A stretch of 64,000 nt of DNA from Ochromonas danica (Eukaryota; Sar; Chrysophyceae; Chromulinales; Chromulinaceae), in contig VKHL01000005.1 in NCBI GenBank assembly GCA_015146655.1, forward strand, positions 124,001 to 188,000, written 5' to 3'. Both the position numbers and the translations under genes were made by a program. Of the stretch, positions 1 to 11,885 are shown piece after piece. The notes beneath the pieces were generated by a model. It was given only the letters and a program-made list of their open reading frames with translations, was not told where the DNA came from and did no database searches. The number at the start of each line of letters is the position of its first letter. Position 1 is the stretch's first letter.

Positions 1-24
1 ACTACTACACTAGACTAGACTACC

Positions 25-1621
25 CTACACTAGCTTCTTTGCCTTGCCTTTCTTAACCACTTTCTTCTTTTCTTCTTTCTTCGGCTCATTAAAACCTGGC
101 ACATTACTCTTTGGTTTATCTCCAAAGCGGTTAATAAAGAACTTAGGAGTAACAAAACGTTTCTTGCCACCTAACATGGGCCAGACGGTATGAAAGAAAT
201 GATAGATATGAGCAGAAAGAATTCCTAAGACATGAGGCCAAGCAGCTCCAGCAGATTGTTGCTACAACAAGTAAGTAATCAAATCAAGTCAAATCAAGAA
301 AAACAAGTCAGAACAACATAATCCATTTCCCTCACAGACTACATTACAAAACCAAAACTTACCGATAAGCAATCAATAATCATAAGAGCAAAAGGTAATT
401 GCCAGGAAGTAATAGTGAATCCAAACTGGAAAGGACTGTTAATGACAATGACGATGATAATGACAAGACAAGCATGGTTTAGCAATCAATCGTATATATT
501 GTATATATGGTGTGGACACTTACACAGGATCCATTGGCTTCTGCCGACTACACATGTAGATAATAGCAGTAATCATAGCTTGTGCAGTGAAAGGGAATCC
601 CAACAACATAGCCATAGTAGACAAGAGAGCAATTTGGACTACAAGGTAATAGGCATAACTACCCGATCCTTCTGATTCTTCAATCGTCTGACCATAACGA
701 ATCAAGAAGTAGATACTATTCGCCATGGACATGGATGGTGCTCCAAAATAAGCAGCACTGGTAAAGTATCTCCATAACTCAAAGAATCGACTAGCATTGA
801 GTGAGAATAGATCAGGTGCAGGAAGTCCAATCATATGAATTGCCGTACAGAAGAGAATGATTGTCAGATAGTAACGATTGATTAAAGGAATCTGCTTGTA
901 GACTTCTCGTCCTTTTGTTAGCAATCCTTTGGGCTAATCAACCAAAACACATGGTTAATAAAGGGGTAGCGTGTGTGTGTGAGGGTAGTGTGGGTGATCT
1001 ACTAACCTTGGCACCTTTGATCATTGTTCCAGATTTACCAGCTCCACCACGAATAGACAGAAGCTTAGCAGCTGTCTTTGAATGAGTACCATCAACTACA
1101 ATGGGACGAAGACTCTCACTAGACAGATCATCTGCAGTAGTGGGAAGACTACTACTAATACCCTCTGGTTGGGATAATTGACCTCTTGGACAGGTTAGAG
1201 TACCTTTAGGACAAGAAGAGACATCCTTCTTCTCCTTGGCTAGCCGAAGAGATTGATAGTATTGTTGCAAGGACAGTGGTTGTCTTGTACCTGAGACTAG
1301 TCGTACACTGTCTTCCTTTAGAGCAAGACGAACATCCTGCCAGGTCTTCTTCACACGATCAGTCAGACCACCACCACTACCACGATGATGATGATGATGA
1401 TGCTTATGAGGTGGGTTGTTAACATCTACATCATCTAAATCCACAGGTGAAGCATGATATTGGAAATGTGCTACAGTGGTCCCATTGTTGTCTTGATAGC
1501 CCATAGTCAGAATAGACATGGAAGAAGAAGAAGAGGTCTTGGGTAGAGAATGGCTATATACAAATAGTACAGAATGGAAGAAGAATAAGAGGCAAAAAGT
1601 GTGCATCAACATCATCGTCAT
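25..1621 (-). CDS. Derlin-family protein with signal-peptide-led N-terminal extension
   Basis: Four exons can be read: 1621-1007, 933-524, 435-363 and 261-25. All are GT-AG and stay in frame, giving 444 aa. Residues 1-23 form a hydrophobic signal peptide (MTMMLMHTFCLLFFFHS). A Ser/His-rich hydrophilic stretch of about 180 residues follows, and then a Der1-like core from about residue 206. The core has the family features: a PxINRYYLTI start, the LFSLNASRFFELWRYFTSAAYFG stretch read across residues 235-260, several membrane spans, and a C-terminal GILSAHIYHFFHTVWP helix. The tail is Lys-rich. Derlins normally have 200-260 aa and no such extension. Derlins retrotranslocate proteins from the ER. 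In algae with red complex plastids, extended versions (sDer1) serve protein import across the second outermost plastid membrane. The plastid assignment is inferred from the presequence; the Derlin family call is firm. Confidence 0.85.
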
Positions 1622-1922
1622 TGTTGTTGTCAGTCAGCTTGGTTGGGTTGGGTTGGTAGTCCAGATATGCAAAAATGAAGGAAGAAATTGCAAGAAAAAT
1701 GGAATTCAAAGTCTTTATATAATAAATAAATCACAAAGACAAAGAAAGGTAGGAATTAGGTAATTAATGGAAGAAGAAGAAGGAAGATGATGGAGATGAT
1801 GATGATAATGATGCACCTCAAGTCAGAAGTCAAAGCACACGACCCCCTCACTCACTCCACTTGGCAGCACCACACCCAGGTCTTATTACGATGCGTGTGG
1901 TAGCATATCACAGCAGACATAT

Positions 1923-1947
1923 TCCATGGAGAGCTTATGGAATCCAT
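1923..1947 (+). promoter_or_regulatory. Candidate promoter motif, copy 1
   Basis: The sequence reads TCCATGGA, seven bases, then TGGAATCCAT. The same spacing occurs at 1980-2004 and 13256-13280, all between divergent genes. The half sites are inverted-repeat-like. Function as a factor-binding site is inferred from recurrence and position. Confidence 0.5.
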
Positions 1948-1979
1948 TCGATTTTAACTTGTCGTGAGGGGTGGTGTAT

Positions 1980-2004
1980 TCCACGGACAACAAGTGGAAT
2001 CCAT
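1980..2004 (+). promoter_or_regulatory. Candidate promoter motif, copy 2
   Basis: The sequence reads TCCACGGA, seven bases, then TGGAATCCAT. It lies 57 bp downstream of copy 1 and differs from it by one base in the half sites. The seven central bases are unrelated between copies, so the half sites rather than the whole unit look conserved. Confidence 0.5.
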
Positions 2005-2140
2005 CCAAAGTTACTAACTTCCCACGAGGCTTGCATGGATCAACAAAGCCCTTCCCCTTCTTCTCGGTTCTCTCTGTGTGAGATCAACAGATTAGGAGTT
2101 ATCATCTTCTTGAAATCTTACAAGAGTATCCTATTAAATC

Positions 2141-4851
2141 ATGATGATGAACTTACCAAGTGAACTTGTACGTCGAGCTGCTGCTAATGTTCAACATGTG
2201 ACATCGACAGTGACATCGACTGTATCTAATGTTGCTAGTGCAGCTACAGGAAGTAATCGTCGTTTAAGTAGGATTGATAGTAATAGTACCTATGTGGATA
2301 GTCTTGCTGCTAATGCGAAAGAAAAGCTCACTCTTACTGTCAAGGTTAGTCCTCATCATCCAATCTTACTTTTCGTATTGTTTTCGTTCTTAACCACAAC
2401 ATGATGATGTTGATGTGATGTCATGTGATGTAATGTAATGTTGATGTGATGAAACGTGTTCGTCTTAGTGTACTCCTAATAAAGATGCTTCTACTACAAC
2501 AAGTTTAGCTATTCAATCAGGATTTTTATTAAAGCGAAATGAACAAGGAAATTGGCAAAAACGTTATGTCTGTATTGTTCCTCATATGTTTTTATATTAT
2601 TTTGATGGTGAACTAGCAGAATCTCCACGTGGCATTATTGATTTAGAGTTATATACTGATGTACAACGAGATGAAGGAGGAAGAGCTATTAAGCTAACAA
2701 CAGGTGAAAATTCTCATCTAAGGTAATGTTTGGACATCATTGGCCTTCATGTCATTGATTTCATACCTGCTCACACAAACTGTTCTCTTTGCCTTTGCCT
2801 TTGTCTTTGTCTTGCTTAGAGCGTTTTATTTTGATGATGAAGATCCAGAATATTTGAATGAATGGATTACAAGCTTTATTCGTGATCGATATCATGCTGT
2901 TCGTGATGAACGTAATGCCTATCAACAAATGCAATTTGAAATGACAGGAGCTATTGATCAAGCCTCTACACAAAGGAAAATGTCTGAAAGAGAACGAGAA
3001 GAATTGGAGAAACAACTCAAACAAGCTAATCAACAATATTTGGATACTCGTGCAGTTGTACAGAACTTGCTTGTTATCATGGGAATTACGGAAGATGAAA
3101 TGGCTAAGCTCACTGATGCTGGGAAGATTGGCCAACGCTTAAAGAATGGTATTGCTAAAATGAAGGAAGACTATGAACGTAAGCTGGAAGAAGCGCATGT
3201 TGAGGCAGAAGATCGAGCTGCGGAATATCGTCTGTTATTAATGGAGACAGAAAAGCGTATTGAACAAGAACAACAAGGTCGAAAGAATCTGGAGGCAATC
3301 ATGAATAAAGATCGTAAAGAAGCTGATAGGCAATTAAATAATATTCAACAACAAATGGAAGCAATTAATATGAATTTTGAAATGGCTATTGCTGGTAAGG
3401 CTGCAATGGAAGCAAAGAATACGGCATTATCAGAGCAGAAGCGTGTCTTAGTGAAAGAAGTGAAGCAACTTCGGAAGAAAATGGATGAAAGTACGTCCAA
3501 TATCGATGATTTGAAGGCATTGAATGACAAACTTTCTGCTGCAACACTTGCACTGCAAGTACAATTAAATGAAGCTCTAGATAAGATTCAGAAGCAGAGT
3601 GAGACCATTGAATTGTTGAAGAAAGGTCATGGAGAGAAGGCAGCAGCTTCAGTTACCACTACTAATGATAGTGAGAGTCAAAGTCAAGGGGATGATGCGC
3701 GGGATAGTAGTGACTTTGCTCGTGAACAAATTGATGAATTACTACAGTTCAACCAACGTATGGTAGAGTCTCTGGGTCGCAATTCCTCGGTTGGAACAGG
3801 AACTGGTGAAGATAGCACCGAAGATGAAGGAGGTCGAGAACGTTTCCTGAGTGAAGAGGAAAGACCTTCATGGGAACTCCCCCAAACATCACTGAAAGAG
3901 CTGGGTTGGATTAGTGAGGAACAGAACAAATTGGTACGACAGCGTTTGGCAGCTTGTGAAGGACAAAGTATCTCCATAGCTCCATCAAAGCCCAATGTTA
4001 CCAGTCCTTCACACACTGAGGAAGCAGCACCAGCTAACAGAAGATCGTCTATGTCCATGCTGTTTGGAGTGACCAAAGCCTTGTCCACCTTCTCCTCCTC
4101 TTCGTCCTCCTCCAAGCCATCCACGGATCCAGCTCCGCATCAAACGGCAAAACGTGGTTCAATGCTATCTTTTCTTGGAGGCTCCAGTAGCAATAGTACT
4201 GCTGGCCATGATGAGAAGCCCGCCGCTGCTACAGGAAGTAATGAGGAAACTGCAGGCGGGTCGCACTTCTTCTCTTCTCCCTTTTCTGTTACACCTGCTA
4301 CACCTGATGAACCAGATCAGGAAGGAGATCGTATGCCAAGCATGCTTCGTATGCGATGCTTACGATGCCAAGGGACTGTTGAAGGGCCGAAATACTCGAC
4401 ATGTAAATGCCCGACGCCTGCTTTACTGCCCGAAGATTTGCTCAATACACCTACAAATAGTACTGGAGGCAGTGTGCTATCTGGTTTCTCGGGCCTGTTG
4501 AAGGCAACAGTTCACGGTGTGGTTACTGCAACCAGTGCTGCTGGTGGAGCTGTCTACAACGTTGCTGCTGGTGGATCATTTCAACACTCTAGCCATGGAC
4601 ATATCTCTGTCCATGAACAAGTAAGCACCGTACCCAGTTCCCCACCGAGTTCAACTATTGATACGATCACTTCAACCAACGTGGAGGAGGGGAATGCCGT
4701 GGATTCTTCAGAAGCTACAGTTGCTGAAGAGTTGTCTATCCCCAATCAAAATCAACAGCAAGTCATTCCAGCGGTTGTGGAAGACACGGCGTCTGCAGAA
4801 ACAGCTTCACATATCGAAACAGAAGCCTCTGAAACAACCACCGACCAGTGA
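2141..4851 (+). CDS. PH-domain protein with long coiled coil
   Basis: Three exons can be read: 2141-2344, 2469-2722 and 2820-4851, giving 829 aa. Residues about 78-178 form a pleckstrin-homology domain, with GFLLKRNEQGNWQKRYVCIV, a central beta sheet and the closing helix EYLNEWITSFIRDRY. The domain is split by the second intron. Residues about 180-360 are Glu/Gln/Lys-rich with heptads and predict a long coiled coil. A low-complexity Ser-rich region follows, with a Cys cluster near residue 630 (CLRCQGTVEG then CKC) that may bind zinc. Such proteins usually link phosphoinositide membranes to a coiled-coil partner. I recognise no specific orthologue. The first ATG of three (MMM) is taken as the start. 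Confidence 0.8.
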
Positions 4852-5603
4852 ACGAATGAAGCTGAGTTATGATAAATACCTCTTTATTCTCAATTTACCA
4901 TGCACGTGTGATGATACTTCTTCACTTCAGTGAGATAGCTGTAGATTTTTTTTGTGACAACAACTTCGTAATAATAGGCTAAACCATTGCTATAATGACC
5001 TTAGGTCTACATTAATTTACATACCTTTGACGTTGATGATTACAACGTAATTTTGTATTCCTGTTCTTTTTGACGTCAGCCATTGCCTTTGGTTGAAAAG
5101 AAGCCAGAAACTTTCTTTCTTCTCAAAGAAATTGAAGATTCTAGATTTCTTTCTCCTTTCTAATCATCCATCACTCGACTGTTACGGCTGTTCCAATCTT
5201 TTTTCTTTGCTCGAGCTAGACTGAGCTGAGTTGAGCTGTGTTGAGCTGTGTTGAGCTGCGTTGAAAATTTGACTGATCACTGTTCCACATTTGTCTGTCT
5301 GCATGGCTAATTCTAGAACATCCCTGGACCCTCCCATTCTATCCACCACACGACAGTGGGTCCCGTATCCGTCCTCTCTGCACTGCTGGCGGAAAGAAGC
5401 GGCGAGACAAGAGGAAAGCGAGTGGGTCTTCTGTGGGCCCACCCTTCCTTCATATTATATCCATTCTTCTCCAGTGGATTCGAGTGGATTTCTAAAATCA
5501 AGACAATAGTTTCGATTTACAGAAAATTTAATTGTTTTTTATTGTCTTGTTTAGATATTCCTATTTTGTTGTTGTTCTTATATAGGAAGTTGATAGTTTT
5601 AAA
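4852..5603. other. Intergenic region with short tandem repeat
   Basis: These 752 bp lie between two genes in the same orientation. They hold the 3' end of the PH-protein gene and the promoter of the H+-ATPase gene. A short tandem repeat of a TTGAGCTGTG-like 10-mer, four to five units, lies at about 5221-5264. Short antisense frames here have no protein-like features. Confidence 0.5.
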
Positions 5604-8600
5604 ATGGTTAATGGACATGATGATCAAGGAGAGAATCCTCTTCATGGTGGAAAGAAAGTCGATCTTTCTTTTAACCCAGCTGAAAGAAATGGTTTAACTA
5701 CTGAACAAGCTGAAGAATTAGTGAAGCAATATGGCTTCAATGAGCTTCCAGAGATCTCTGTTAGTCTGTGGTGGCTTTTCTTCGTACAGTTCACGGGTAC
5801 CATGCCTTATATGTTGGAACTTGCCTGTATTGTGGCTCTCGCTGTGCAAGATTATGTCGACTTTGCTATCATTTTTGCTATGCTTTTTGCCAACGGTGTT
5901 CTCAGTTTTCATGAGCAAATGAAGGCTGCAGAAAGTTTGGTAAGTTATGGTGATAGTATCTTATGATTTTTTGATTCAAACCCTTACCTGATATCTTTGA
6001 AATCTAGGCTGAATTAACCAACAAGATGGAACAAAAGATTCCATGCCTCCGTGATGGCAAGGCCGAGCAATTAAACACTCGTTACCTTGTTCCAGGAGAT
6101 GTTGTTCTTCTGATGGGTGGTGTTCAAGTACCCGCCGATGTGGAGTGGATGGAAGGTGATGTCCTGTCTGTGGACACTGCCGCCTTGACTGGAGAGCCTC
6201 TTCCTCGCAAATATCCCTGTGATGAGTATGGCAAGCTGATTCTCTGCGCGTCCACTATCCGTGCTGGCGAAGCCTATGCTATTGTCAGAAAGACCGGTAT
6301 CAATACTGAGATTGGTTCTGCTAATGCCGATATTATGAAGGATAAGGCTACTACCAAGGTCTCTTTGTTTGAGGAGCGTGTGTTGTTGGCTGTCAAGGTC
6401 ATTATTCTCTTGTCGATCATCGATGTGTTCGTTGTGTTTTTGGTTCAAGGCTTTGCTCAAGAGCAATTCACCAATGGAGAATTCCGTGATGATTTGCTCA
6501 CCTGTCTCTCCATTATTATTGCTGCTATCCCTGTAGCTTTACCTATTGTTATGCAAGTTACTATGGCTCTTGGTGCTGGAAAGATGGCTCGCGAGTACGA
6601 CTCTGTGGTTACCTCTCTCCCCGCTTTGCAAGATATTTCGTCCATGACTGTACTTTGCTCCGATAAAACTGGTACCCTCACTACTGCTAAAATTTCTATC
6701 CATGCCGAGTCGGTTTGGTGCTGTGAGTCCTTCAGCAAGCAAGATGTCGCTCTCTACGCTGCTTTGGCTTCCAATCGTGACAAGAAGGAAGATGCCATTG
6801 ATCGCTCTGTTATTAATCACTTTGATCGCGTATTTGGTCCTAACGGAAAGAATCTCTGTGCTGAGTATACCAAGGTTCGCAACGTCGGCTTCAATCCTAT
6901 TTACAAGCGTGTGTTGTATGAGTACACTCACCCCAAGATTGGAAACATTACTATTGCCAAAGGTCTGCCAACCAAGGTGCTCGACACTGCTGATGGTGGT
7001 GTTGATGATGCCGCTGATCAGTGGAAGGTGAAAGATGCTGACAAACTCCGCAACACTGTGAAGAAAGTGGATTACGACTTTAGCAAGGCTGGTTACAAGA
7101 CTTTGGGTATTGTTGTCAAGATCAACGATGGACCATTCATTTACTGTGGTATTCTTCCTATGCTTGACCCTCCTCGTCACGATACCGCTCAGACAATCAA
7201 GAACCTCGTTAACGCTGGCATTGAAGTGAAGATGATTACTGGTGACCACTTGAACATTGCCAAGGAGACTGCTCGTTTGATTGGTATGGGTGTCAACATT
7301 CACCCTGGAGAAGCTACTCGTGATGGTACCCAAGAGAGAAACGAACTTATCCGCCAAGCTAATGGATTTGCTCAAGTGCTCCCAAGAGATAAACGTGAAG
7401 TTGTTTTGGTCTTGCGCAATGTTTACCACCAGGTTTGTGGAATGACTGGAGATGGTGTGAACGATGCCCCTGCTCTTTCTGCTGCTCAATGCGGTATTGC
7501 CGTCGATGATGCTACGGATGCTGCTAAGAATGCTGCCGCTATTATTCTCACTTCACCTGGTTTATCCGCCATTTACAGTGCCGTCGTGGAGTCTCGTCGC
7601 ATTTTCCGCAAGTTAAAGTCCTATGTTACTTACCGTTTTGCTGCTACCATGCAGATTGTGGTTGTGCTCAGTATGCTCATCTACATCTCTAACTGTGCTA
7701 TCGACCCTTTGTTCATCATTCTGTTGGCTCTCTTCAACGACTTGACTATGTTGCCTATTGCTTACGATCGCCAACAAGCTTCAGCTGTTCCTGAGAACCC
7801 TGATGTCTTGCGTATGCTCACCATGTCTGCTGGTCTCGGCTTCATGGAGACTGTATTCTCCCTCATCTTTGCCTATGGTGCTGGGCCTAGTGGAATCTTC
7901 CAAGGCGACTTCCCTATTGATAGCTGTCCTACCGAGACACAGGGCGCTATTTGGTTGCAAATGTTTATCGCCGCCGAGTTGCTTATTTTCGTCACTCGCG
8001 CTCCCAAGTTGATCGTATTCTCTATTGCTCCTTCCATTGCTCTCTTTTCCTCCGTGCTTATTGGTTGCATCGTTGTTTCTCTCATGGCCGGTCTCTCAAG
8101 TACTTTTGGTGGTCTGCAATTTGTCGATATTGTCATCATTTGGTCTTACGATGTGATTTGCTTGTCCTTTATGGATGTGCTCAAAGTGGGTCTGCTCAAC
8201 TTTTTCAATGAGGGCACTGAAGTTCTTCCTGAGCAGGTTGAGACTGGTTCCGTTTCTGATAAGCCCACCAAGCATGGACATGGTCACGATGTTGAGGGCG
8301 GAACTCAAGTTGATAATATCAAAGAGCCCGAGGAAGATTACTCTCGTGCCTCCATGTCTGCCAATCGTCTCACTGAGTGGGCCATTTCGCATGGTGCCTC
8401 TGTGGATCACACTAGAATGAGCTCTACTGACAGAGGAAGCAAGGCCTTCATGCGTCCTTCTCTGGCCGAGCATAAGATTGTGCGCGAGTCTTTTGGTGGC
8501 CGCATGTCTTTGTCCCACGATGTACATGTTGCCAAGAGCACGGATCTGCGTCCTTCTCTGTCCTTGGGCACTGACATGCGCCCCAATATTCCTTCCAATC

Positions 8601-8614
8601 GCCGGAAGTTTTGA
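5604..8614 (+). CDS. Plasma-membrane-type P3A H+-ATPase
   Basis: Two exons can be read, 5604-5939 and 6008-8614, giving 980 aa, the usual length for the family. The enzyme couples ATP hydrolysis to proton export through an aspartyl-phosphate. Visible features include the M1-M2 hairpin (about 55-105), the A domain, the M4 sequence PVALPIV, the phosphorylation site CSDKTGTLT with Asp about 331, the GDGVNDAPAL hinge at about 593, and an FND motif in M6 matching the proton-binding Asp of plant pumps. The A-domain loop reads TGEP (173-176) where most P-type ATPases have TGES. The last 130 residues are hydrophilic and Ser/Thr-rich and do not end in the plant 14-3-3 signal, so any autoinhibition is lineage-specific. 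Codons are more uniform than in neighbouring genes, which fits high expression. Confidence 0.95.
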
Positions 8615-9405
8615 ATCAACTCATGATTGCTCACTGTTAGTGGAGAAGCAGAAGCTCAGAAGTGAATCCTCGTGGAGTAGATATTATTTAGGTGTATATT
8701 TACTTCGCTTGATGACTTCTCATTTCAAATATAGTCACCTTTCTACTTTCTCCCTCTAGGTAGGTAAAAGAGAATCATCACGATCACTAGGAGACTTTGG
8801 TGCAATTTAGGTCTACTTGTGGTGAACTACATGTAGCTAGTGCAGATTTTAATGGCTTTTGAAAGTATACTGATTAATTTTAATTTGAAGGAGACAATGA
8901 ACAATATAGTCTAGTTGTTTACATTGCTTGTTCAATGACCAACAATTGTAATAAATTACTAACCGTCGGTCTGGGACACTCTAACCCTCAAAAGTCCATT
9001 TTTCACAGTTTGAAAGCCTAGTTATCGACTAATTGGTTGTGGGGTTTTGGTTGGCTGGGAGAAGATGGGAGGTGTGTTGTGTGTTGTGTGTGTGTGCACT
9101 GTGCGTATGTGCAGTGAGTGGTTGGGCAGAAAGTGCAGTGCGCACTGAGTGAGCACAGCAACAGACACACACACACACACAGGCACAGCAGCACTGTAGT
9201 GAACGACTGACTGACTGACCCTCTCCTGCCCTCCTCTCCGGCTCTGTCATCATCACATTTGGTCATATCTATCCAGTCTGCCAGTCCATACCATACCAAC
9301 CTCCTTAGGACACTCTACTACCACTAGTTATTCCTTCCTCTTCATCGACATTTTGACTTGACCCTATTTATTAGTCATTAACAACACTAATAGTTTAAAA
9401 AGAAA
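8615..9405. other. Intergenic region with CA/TG repeats
   Basis: These 791 bp hold the 3' end of the ATPase gene and the promoter of the glycosyltransferase gene. A (CA)n tract lies at about 9164-9181 and TG-rich sequence at 9070-9095. Antisense frames across 9018-9299 arise from these repeats and are not considered genes. Confidence 0.5.
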
Positions 9406-11183
9406 ATGAACACAACCAATAATAAAATAATCCCAACAACTCCTTCAGAACGTTTAGAAATGGGATTAGAAATGCATCAAAAAATTAATCGTCCAACTGA
9501 TTCAGAATTACGTATTTTAATTTGTACAGCTACTTATTTTGTCTTAGATGGTGTCACATTAACCATACGTCGTTTAGAAAATCATTTACGATCACGTGGA
9601 GCTACTGTGAAGATTCTAAGTACTGTACCTGAAAATATTGATCCTGAAGCTATTAAAGATGTTATTGTAGTACCAGGTATTAAAATTCCATTTAATCATG
9701 CTGGTGATTATTCTTTTGGAATTGGATTAGATGAAGGTACTATAGCACAAATTGAAGCTTATAATCCTAATGTTGTTCATTTTACAGTTCCTGATTTTGT
9801 TGGATTGGATGGTATTCGTTGGTGTCAAAGAAAAAATATTGCTTATATTGGTACTTGGCATTCCAATTATTGTGATTATTTGAAATATTACTTTTTGGAA
9901 TGGATTCTTGGTCCTGGATTTCATCGTTATTTGAAAGGATTTTTTGAACAAATTCCAACCGTTTATGTACCAACTCCTTATGTAAGTACCTATTTACATT
10001 TACTCCTATCATAAGTAGTTGATCCTTGTCTAATCATATCTATGTTATCTTATTGTGTGTGGTGTACTGGTAATAGATGTTAAATAAGATGAGAAATGAA
10101 TGGGGTTATGGTACAACTACAGAATTAAAAGAATGGGGACGTGGTGTTGATATGCAAATCTTCTCACCTGATCGTCGTTCTATGCAATTTCGTCAATCCA
10201 AAGGAATTAATGATAATGATGTTGTTGTTTTATGGGTTAGTCGTATTGTCCCAGAGAAACGTCCTGATGTTTGGTTAGCAGTTGTTAAGAGATTACAAGA
10301 TGAAGGATTACCTGTTAAGCCACTTGTAGTTGGCTCTGGTACTTTTGAGAAGTACTTATCGAAGTTAAAGCATGTAACATGTTGTGGTTGGTTATCTGGC
10401 GCTGCATTAGGTGAAGCTTATGCATCTGCTGATGTTTTGTTGTTTCCAAGTGATGTGGAAACATTTGGTAATGTCACACTAGAAGCTTTATCTTCTGGTT
10501 GTCCAGCAGTAGTGGAACGAAAATGTGGAGAACATCTTGTTGATCATGGTATTAATGGTCTAACTTGTACTGCAGGTGATTTCGAAGAGTTTTATCAAGC
10601 TACACGTGCTTTAGTCTTAGATGCTCGTTTAAGACAACAAATGTCTCTTGCTGCTCGTGAGAAAGCTTGGAAGTTTGAACGTAATATCATCTTACAACAA
10701 ATGGCAGAGAATTATAAAGATGCCATTGTTAAACATCGTGATCCAACATTTCTTAAACGTCATCTTGCCTCTGCTGAAGGTGCTGGACGTAATATTCTCT
10801 CTGTCTTTTGTTGCAATTACTACTTCATCAAAATCTTGGCTGAACCCTTTCTGAATACATTCCGTGGTATTCAAGATTGTGCTGATGGTTCTGTAGACTG
10901 TGCATCCTCCACACGTAATCGTCTAGGATGTGGTGATTTCATGTCATCTGCTACATTGAATACATTATCTGATCGAGATTTAGAGAGTTCTCCTCTAGTG
11001 GTACGAGAAGATGAAGAGAATGTTAAGAAGACTCGTCCACGTCCCACCATGTTGACATCTTGTCTGAGTTGCTTGTGTAGTGGATTGGCTTCCTCCCTCA
11101 CTATGAAGGTGGTTCATTACCTGACCATCTTGTTCTCCTTGGGCATTGTCTTGGTCTTCATTTATGCTTCCTTCTCTGTTTAA
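9406..11183 (+). CDS. GT4-family glycosyltransferase, SQD2-like fold, C-terminal anchor
   Basis: Two exons can be read, 9406-9981 and 10077-11183, giving 560 aa. The N-terminal Rossmann half begins ILICTATYFVLDGVTLTIRR and has the acceptor loop GTWHSNYCDYLKYY. The C-terminal half has GRGVDMQIFSPDRR, VLWVSRIVPEKRP and the EX7E signature ETFGNVTLEALSSGCPAVV, which holds the nucleotide-sugar donor. This is a retaining GT4 enzyme. The closest remembered families are sulfoquinovosyl and mannosyl transferases; the substrate cannot be read from the sequence. A single hydrophobic helix closes the protein (about 535-557), suggesting a tail anchor with the catalytic part in the cytosol. No plastid presequence is seen at the N terminus, which argues against a plastid SQD2. 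Confidence 0.85.
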
Positions 11184-11885
11184 TCATTAACTATCCCTTT
11201 TAGCTTTGAAGGGTAGTGATTCTGTACATATAATCTCTCTTGTGCATGAATAATGTTGTGATGATAATACACATGGTGGACATTGCACCTCACATGGCCA
11301 ATCAGCCCCAACCCCTAAATTAGCTTCTCTTCTATTAGATCACTGCGCCCAAGTGAGCAGCACAGCACATTATCGTAGCTATTAGTGAGCAAACTACAGT
11401 AGGTCAAAGCATTAAGCTTAATATTGCTTTCTTTTACTTGCTTGTCATCTTTCTTCACACACAAATATTGTCTGTCGCAACAGATCCATGCAAGGTCTTT
11501 GCATGGAGGTCAATCGGGGTGTGGCTCCACAAACAAAAGGAATACCATCAAACACAAAACATGAATAGCCCAAATAATGCCACACCCGACAACAAGCAGA
11601 AATACAACTACAGTACATAGCATGCACACCATCGCTACATGCATCACCACTACCGTCTTCACAACGACAATCAATGACATGTAGTCTCAAGAGAGCACAC
11701 TACAAACCATTACTTTCATATAAACATATATGAATATACATATACAACAACAACTGTATGAACTGCAAGAAGAACTAAACTAACAAGACTACATCACGAC
11801 ACCACATTAATTGCAAACGACGACAAACGACGAAACTTTTCATCATCTACAGTAGTATGCAAAGCACATCAATACAATCATAGAA
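11184..11885. other. Convergent intergenic region
   Basis: These 702 bp separate two convergent 3' ends. They contain a short perfect hairpin (TCCATGCAA and its complement) at about 11484-11506 and otherwise AT-rich sequence. No gene is seen. Confidence 0.5.

Larger units (their letters stand above)
1622..2140. promoter_or_regulatory. Divergent intergenic region, Derlin / PH-protein
   Basis: These 519 bp separate two divergent start codons and must hold both promoters. They contain GAA/GAT-rich stretches near 1765-1815 and two copies of a 25-bp motif at 1923-1947 and 1980-2004 (listed separately). No open frame here resembles a gene. Confidence 0.6.

Noticed and set aside
415-675. Plus-strand 86-codon frame over the Derlin exons
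   Set aside because: It lies over the Derlin exons read on the other strand and has no protein-like composition.
9018-9299. Cys-rich antisense frames
   Set aside because: They are translations of (CA)n/(TG)n repeats in an intergenic region.
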